A DNA stretch of 64,000 bases from Dromiciops gliroides. Taxonomy: Eukaryota > Chordata > Mammalia > Microbiotheria > Microbiotheriidae. The notes beneath the pieces were generated by a model that ran no database searches, was not told where the DNA came from, and saw only the letters and a list, made by a program, of their open reading frames with translations. The stretch lies in NCBI RefSeq assembly GCF_019393635.1, contig NC_057862.1, forward strand, positions 91,082,159 to 91,146,158, in the 5' to 3' direction. The translations under genes were made by a program, and so were the position numbers. This document shows, piece after piece, positions 59,050-64,000 of this stretch. Every line of letters begins with the position of its first letter. Within the stretch, counting starts at the first letter, position 1.

Positions 59050-59510
59050 GAATCTTATTAACAGTTTAGCATTCCAATCATTTTGGAGGATGAACAAATT
59101 ATGTAATATGAATATGATGGAATACTATTGTGCCATAAGAAATGATGATGGATATGGTTATAGAGAAACTTGGGAAGACTTCTATGAACTGATGAAGAGT
59201 AAAGTGAACAAACCAGGAAAACTACTGCAATAACAACACTGAGAAGACAACTTTGAAAGACTTTTGGACTCTGATCATTACAATGGTCAAGGACAATTCC
59301 AAAAGACCAATGATGAAGCATGCTAATCACTTCCTAACAGAAAAGTGATAGATTCAGGGTACAGAATGACAAATAAACTTTTTGGACATTTTTTTTCCTT
59401 GACTACATAAATTTGTTCCAAGTGATTTGTTTTTCTATATATTTTTTTCAATATAGAGGGAGGTAGAGAAAAAAGGTTTTGTTAATTTAAAAAATTAAAT
59501 TAAAATGTTT
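59050..59510 (+). mobile_element. LINE-1 3' remnant
   Basis: GGAATACTATTGTGCCATAAG, GAGAAACTTGGGAAGACTTC and AACCAGGAAAAC mark the element. A short conceptual peptide at 59048-59233 is a remnant of it. Confidence 0.75.
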
Positions 59511-59689
59511 ATCGTTTGTAAAACAAGCATCTACATTCCATTCTGATGGAGTTCGATTCCACATTTACTAAGCAACTAGTATATGCAAGCACTCCGGTAA
59601 GTGTTGGGGATATAAAGAGAGAAAGGAACAGCCTCTACACACTTAGGTAGAATATATACTTATTCAGCTTTGTTGTGAAGACATAAGTA

Positions 59690-60290
59690 CTTCATTTATT
59701 GCTAGTGGAATGGCAAACTTGGGAAATCTTTTGGGAAGGTAATTTGGCAGTGTGCAGTAAAAGTTACAAAAATTATCATATCCTTTGACCCAATAATGTA
59801 TTGTTGGCAACATACCTTGAAAGTGTTATGAAGGAAAAAAAAGGCTATTTGTTTAAAGATTTTCATAGAAGCATTGTATAAGATTTCAGAAAACTATAAG
59901 CATTCTAAATATCCAACAATTTTGTTGTTCAATCATTTCTAACTCTTCATGACCCCACTTGGGGTTTTCTTGGCAAACATACTGGAATGGTTTGCAATTT
60001 CCTTCCCCAGCTCATTTTACAGATGAGGAGAGTGAGGCAAACAGGGTGAAGTGACTTGCCCAGGGTCACACAGCTTAGTAAGGGTCTGAGGCCAGTCAGG
60101 TCTTTCTGTCTCCAGGCCTACAATAGTAGAGTAGTTAAATTGTGGTGCATTGATGTAATTAAATATTCTTAATGCCATTAAAAGGACAGGTGTAAGGAAT
60201 ACAAAGAAATCTGAAAAGACCTTTATAGGATAATGCAAAGTGAATATAGCGAATTCAGAAGAGAGAATGCTCTAATTACCAACATATAAT
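59690..60290 (+). mobile_element. Old LINE-1 remnant split by a Mar1-type SINE
   Basis: Left part 59690-59920 (ATCCTTTGACCCAATAATGTA) and right part 60122-60290 (GATAATGCAAAGTGAATATAG) rejoin if the SINE at 59922-60121 is removed. Confidence 0.6.
59922..60121 (-). mobile_element. Mar1-type SINE, truncated
   Basis: TTGTTGTTCAATCATTTCTAAC...GGAATGGTTTGCAATTTCC then CORE. The head is lost after CTGTCTCCAGGCC. Inserted in an old L1. Confidence 0.75.
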
Positions 60291-60302
60291 AAGATAAATA
60301 GT

Positions 60303-60920
60303 TGTTTTTGTTTGTCCTTCATTCTCAAAGAGGGCCATTGTTGGGCCAGGGTTCAATTCCCTTGACAGAGGTTGAAGGTGGAGAGACGATTAATCAATAA
60401 CACATCAGCATCACATTATGTGTGAATAACTATGTGCGTTTCATTATTGGGACAGCTGAGTAAAAAAAAAAAAACCCACAAAGAAATCAAATAAAGTCTC
60501 TGCAAGAATAATTCTAAGAGAATAAGAGTAATTTTTCAACCTTTCAGCCTTGACCTGGCAGAACTTGTTCCAGGCTTAGGCAGAGCAAAGTTTGTACACC
60601 CGATTGTCTCGAACCCTGGGAGACAGGCCAAGCATTGTCTCTGGAATTCAGGCCTTGACCACAAAGTTTTCTAGGAGACTTGCTGCTTCGGTGACCACAG
60701 CCCAAGTCTGGGGAGGGGGAACTCAGTCAGAGGGGCAACAGAGAGCCCCCTGGGTTCTCCACAGGCCGTCACATCAGGGTGATGTCATGATTTGCAGTGA
60801 ATTGGATTTAAGTGAGGGAGGGCTGTGCAAGGTCACCAACTCCTCCAGAGTCATCTGGGTCCAGTGGTATACATCAGGACAACTGGAAATGGCTCCAGAT
60901 GTTTAAGGCAATTGGAGTAG
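60303..60920. repeat. Older marsupial interspersed repeat, split by the solo LTR
   Basis: GTCCTTCATTCTCAAAGAGG (left) and GTGATGTCATGATTTGCAGTGAATTGGATTTAAGTGAGGGAGG (right) form one unit. A shorter related copy is at about 2950-3040, with the same GTGAGGGAGGGC phrase. Family not named with confidence. Confidence 0.6.
60339..60763 (+). mobile_element. Solo LTR, 425 bp, probable 6-bp target duplication
   Basis: Begins TGTTGGGCCAGGG and ends GGTTCTCCACA; AATAAA at 60490-60495. Flanks are GGCCAT (60333-60338) and GGCCGT (60764-60769), one mismatch. It interrupts a recognisable older repeat, whose two halves (GTCCTTCATTCTCAAAGAGG and CATCAGGGTGATGTCATGA) rejoin when the LTR is removed. A 6-bp duplication would fit a class II-like ERV. 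Confidence 0.7.
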
Positions 60921-62059
60921 TGGTGGGGAAGGAATAAAAACTCATCAAGATATTTTAAAATCTAAATTCATTTAAATGTAAACAATCTAAAAGTAAATTC
61001 AGTTGGTGGTAATGATGTTTAACATTAAAATTCTAATACAACATTTAACAACAAAAAAAGTTTACTAAGACCATGAGTACAAAAGCCCCAAACAACCAGC
61101 AACTGTCTGTACTTCACAAATGGCATTTAATTATATACTACCTTTTGTTATTAATCTTTGATGTTCTTCCCTAAGGAAGACTGGGAACAGTCTGAAGCAG
61201 GCAGGTCCTAAGTCCTCTACTTCTGGAGTATCTCCACTAATATTCACCAAGCACAGTGTAGTACTGCAGTAGTTGCTCATTACATTGTTTACAGGGGTAG
61301 GTGTGGAAATTAGGTATTTGACTGAAATGACCAATAAATAAACCTGTGGATCCCCCCAAAAGTTCATCTGGTAGCTCTGCATCAACACCAACACCTCTCC
61401 CCCACCCCTCACCTATTTAAGGTAGAAATTAAAGGCTATATAAATGAGTTGTTTTGTTGTTATACGTCATGTGAATCTTATTATAGATTATGATTCCTCA
61501 GTTTTCTGCCTGGGAGTAGAGAGCTTTTCCAGTTTTAAAAGTATCTTAAAAGAGCTCACAGTAACCTGCCATTTGGAGTGTCAAGCAAGTTTGTGCTTGA
61601 AACATCTTGCAAACTGTCAGCTTGGGCAGAATATTCTTTCAAGTATTAGGGAGTAACCTCCCATTATGTAACAGCAGTGGAGCTATTATTTAAGTAAAAT
61701 ATGAGTGCTGGATGGTCTAGCCATCTATTAAAATATCTTCACTTGGAATGATCCTCAGCAATTTACATAGCACAGTAGAATTAAAAAAAAACAACCTTTT
61801 CACATGCATGTGGAAACAGACAAGAAATGGGATTTTTAAGCTTTTTTTCAACTTTTTTTTTACTCTTTATTGTTTTTTTTTAATTTGTGATGAGCTACTT
61901 TGGTTAAATTAAAGTAGAATAGTGCTCTCTCAAATTACTTTGCATTTACCTGTGTACATGTGTATCCTTTTTGTATATCTAGCACTTTGCATAGTGTTTG
62001 CACACAGTAAGCATTTAATAAAGCTTGTGGAATCTGAATATTAGAGTTGAAAGATACCT

Positions 62060-62995
62060 AGTATTAACCTGGAAATTAAGGAAACAATCACTATAGGAGA
62101 AACAAAGTCTTTAATCGGGGCGGAGGAACTGTAATTCGTGGTATCGTGGAATATATATATATACACCCAAAGATGGGAACCGAGGACAGGGTTTTTATGG
62201 GGTAACAGAACCAAAAGGGAACCAAAAGACTGCTCCAGAGTCACGGACAACTACTTAATGTAAATGAACCTTTAACAAAAGAAACAACTTAAAGTCATAC
62301 AAACTAACTAAGTTGCCACAAAGCTAAGTGAAAGTAGGACATCTGAATTTTTTAAAATTGTTAAATGTTAAATTATGCTTGTGTGTTTTAAACAATTCAA
62401 GAATCCTTTTGTTATGGGGAAAATAGGTGGGGGTGTGGGGTAGGGGTCCTTAGGAATTCTTCTTTAAAGAATTACACCCTCTTGCACACAAATCCAATTA
62501 GAATAAAATAATAGTTTAGTTAGGTGCTAGAGAAAGGAAACCAAGAGAGAAGGCATGGCATAGAGGCGTGGCTCTCTGAGATACCTTTCTCCTCGAGCAG
62601 GAGACAGGCAGATACTTTTTTTTTTTTTTAGTGAGGCAATTGGGGCCAAGTGACTTGCCCAGGGTCACACAGCTAGTAAGTGTTAAGTGTCTGAGACCGG
62701 ATTTGAACTCAGGTACTCCTGACTCCAGGGCCGGTGCTCTATCCACTGCACCACCTAGCAGCCCCACTGATGGTGGTCCAATGAAGTGATCATCTGACTG
62801 GAAAGTTCCCTTATTGGGGGAGGACCATCCCCCACGGGTGGTGGCTGGAGGAAGTTGGGTGAAGGGAAGCTCTGGATCTCCCAAGCCATCTCTCTGCCCC
62901 TCATGCCACAAAGGCAGCAGCCACACCTAATCTTATCTCCCCAAGGGGAGGGGGAGACTAGAATGAAGGGTGGTGGTCCTGGAGCTAACTCAGCT
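62060..62995 (-). mobile_element. Probable old LTR, minus orientation, split by a SINE
   Basis: On the minus strand it shows a TATA-like CATAAAAACC (about 62190), then ATTAAA about 80 bases downstream (near 62113) and an R/U5-like run. The left flank is MIR-like and the right flank L2-like, so an element sits between them. A SINE at 62613-62766 interrupts it. Termini and target duplication were not found, so the extent is approximate. Confidence 0.4.
62613..62766 (-). mobile_element. WSINE1/MON1-type SINE
   Basis: Full-length with poly(T). Target duplication unclear; inserted in a probable LTR. Confidence 0.88.
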
Positions 62996-62999
62996 AAAG

Positions 63000-63345
63000 T
63001 AGATAAAGAATTTAGTAAGTACTTACTATATGTCATTGCCAAGTGCTAGGAATACCAATATGAACAAAAAGAAAGACAGTCCCACTAGTGAAGGAGCTTA
63101 CATTCTAATGGGAGTAGACAACACATAAAAGCAAGCTGAAAAGGGGAAGGGGCGAGCTAAAGAATTCTAAAAAGTAAAGAATAGGAGAGGAATAAAGGAC
63201 TGATTGTAGTTGGTCTGGGCACTTCTTCAAATAGAGGTTCCAAGAAGGACTCACTAATGAGAGAAAAAGGCTGTGGAGGTGGAGGCATCTTTCAGAATGA
63301 GAAAGCTGCTAGGATACAGTAGAGGAGTTCAAGTGCCAGGAAAGG
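63000..63345 (-). mobile_element. L2-type LINE 3' end
   Basis: AGTAAGTACTTACTATATGTC, CAAGTGCTAGGAATACC and AAGGAGCTTACATTCTAATGGG are reverse-complement L2 3' phrases. Smaller similar pieces lie at 45060-45180, 56010-56150 and 59555-59640, and a plus-oriented 3' tip at 61920-62030. Confidence 0.6.
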
Positions 63346-63445
63346 ATTCTCTGTAATTTCTTTCTTACTAGTTAGGTGTCCAAAGCCCTTACTGTGCCAT
63401 CTAGCTGGCCCCTGCAGTTTTCTTTTAAGAAATAAGATGTTGGGT

Positions 63446-63597
63446 TAGCTAGGTGGCGCAATGGATAGAGCACCGGCCCTGGATTCAGGAGTACCTGAGT
63501 TCAAATCCGGCCTCAGACACTTAACACTTACTAGCTGTGTGACCCTGACAAGTCACTTAACCCCAATTGCCTCACTTAAAAAGAAAAAAAAAGAAAG
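63446..63597 (+). mobile_element. WSINE1/MON1-type SINE
   Basis: Full-length. Short ATGTTG flanks. Confidence 0.88.
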
Positions 63598-63763
63598 AAA
63601 ATGTTGCAGGCATTTTTTGATCATGGTGTTTAAGTAGTCTAATGATTAGTAAATTTTTTCTTCTTGATCTGGTTTTCAGGTCAGTTGTTTTTGCTGTGAA
63701 ATGCCTTACATTTTCTTCTTCTTCTGGGTTTATGTCTTGAATGTTCTTGTTACTGTAAAAACT

Positions 63764-63911
63764 TTTTTTTTTTTTGGTGAGGCAATTGGGGTTAAGTGAC
63801 TTGCCCAGGGTCACACAGCTAGTAAGTATCAAGTGTCTGAGGCTGGATTTGAACTCAGGTCCTCCTGAATCAAGGGCCAGTGCTCTATGCACTGTGCCAC
63901 CTAGCTGCCCC
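63764..63911 (-). mobile_element. WSINE1/MON1-type SINE
   Basis: Full-length. CTGTAAAAACTTTTTTTT / CTGTAATAACTTTTTTTT flanks. It forms an inverted pair with the copy 170 bases to its left. Confidence 0.9.
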
Positions 63912-64000
63912 TGTAATAACTTTTTTTTTCATTTTTAATAAACATTTTATTTACTGACCAACAGTAATTCTAAAACCATAGCCTCTGGAAGAACCACTTG

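Larger units (their letters stand above)
53901..64000. other. Intergenic DNA upstream of BAG3
   Basis: No gene supported. 53900-55450 and 57230-58370 are largely free of recognised repeats and AT-rich. The rest holds MIR, SINE, L1, L2 and LTR sequence listed separately. No TIAL1-like exon was seen, although TIAL1 is the neighbour on this side in human. Confidence 0.7.

Noticed and set aside
3938..63892. Many recurrent short frames encoding peptides with [14 protein letters not shown] or [16 protein letters not shown]
   Set aside because: These are conceptual translations of the WSINE1/MON1-type SINE in its two orientations. They recur at nearly every copy and do not represent a gene family.
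53900..64000. Exons of neighbouring gene TIAL1, or INPP5F on the other side
   Set aside because: No RRM-like or Sac-phosphatase-like coding segment with splice sites could be read in either flank.
1..64000. CRISPR arrays, operons or other prokaryotic systems
   Set aside because: No evenly spaced direct repeats with unique spacers and no dense coding; repeats here are dispersed eukaryotic retroelements.

Overview
The window is mammalian nuclear DNA from a marsupial. About forty copies of a roughly 145-bp tRNA-derived SINE are scattered on both strands. Its head reads GGGGCAGCTAGGTGGC, its body carries box B-like GAGTTCAAATCC, and its tail reads CTGGGCAAGTCACTTAACCC; this is the marsupial WSINE1/MON1-type CORE-SINE. 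Alongside are Mar1-type SINEs with a BovB/RTE-like tail, marsupial L1 3' ends, L2 and MIR remnants and endogenous retroviral LTRs. I cannot resolve the species.

One protein-coding gene is supported: BAG3 (BCL2-associated athanogene 3, an HSP70 co-chaperone), complete on the minus strand in four coding exons: 53058-53249, 28807-29157, 27008-27412 and 22522-23334. All three introns are phase 0 with GT/AG ends. The joined frame encodes 586 residues with no internal stop. The WW domain, two IPV motifs, two RSQS sites, proline-rich stretch and BAG domain are all intact. The promoter and first exon lie in a GC-rich island (about 52.98-53.9 kb) with Sp1-type GC boxes, an AP-1 site, a CRE-like site, a TATA-like box and a heat-shock-element-like array, which fits a stress-induced gene.

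Layout: 1-977, 3' end of an endogenous retrovirus. 1-21.9 kb, downstream intergenic DNA dominated by nested repeats (L2 hosting SINEs, and a solo LTR at 8837-9331). 21.93-23.33 kb, BAG3 3'UTR and last exon. 23.3-29.2 kb, introns 3 and 2 with exons 3 and 2. 29.2-53.06 kb, intron 1 (23.9 kb) with a solo LTR (31209-31817), an L1 with a probable 3' transduction (32734-33260), a long L2 (34.3-35.5 kb), a compound palindromic microsatellite (36.2-36.5 kb) and several repeat-poor stretches that could hold regulatory DNA. 53.06-54.2 kb, exon 1 and promoter. 54.2-64 kb, upstream intergenic DNA with SINEs, L1 and LTRs.

Human BAG3 lies between TIAL1 and INPP5F; I see no exon of either here. I found no CRISPR array, prokaryotic system or confident tRNA/rRNA gene. 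The observations most worth checking are the promoter heat-shock array, the self-consistent solo LTR insertions, the L1 3' transduction and the 34-bp perfect inverted repeat around an (AC)n tract. Repeat family names come from recalled consensus patterns, and SINE/LINE edges are good to about 10-20 bases unless a target-site duplication is quoted.
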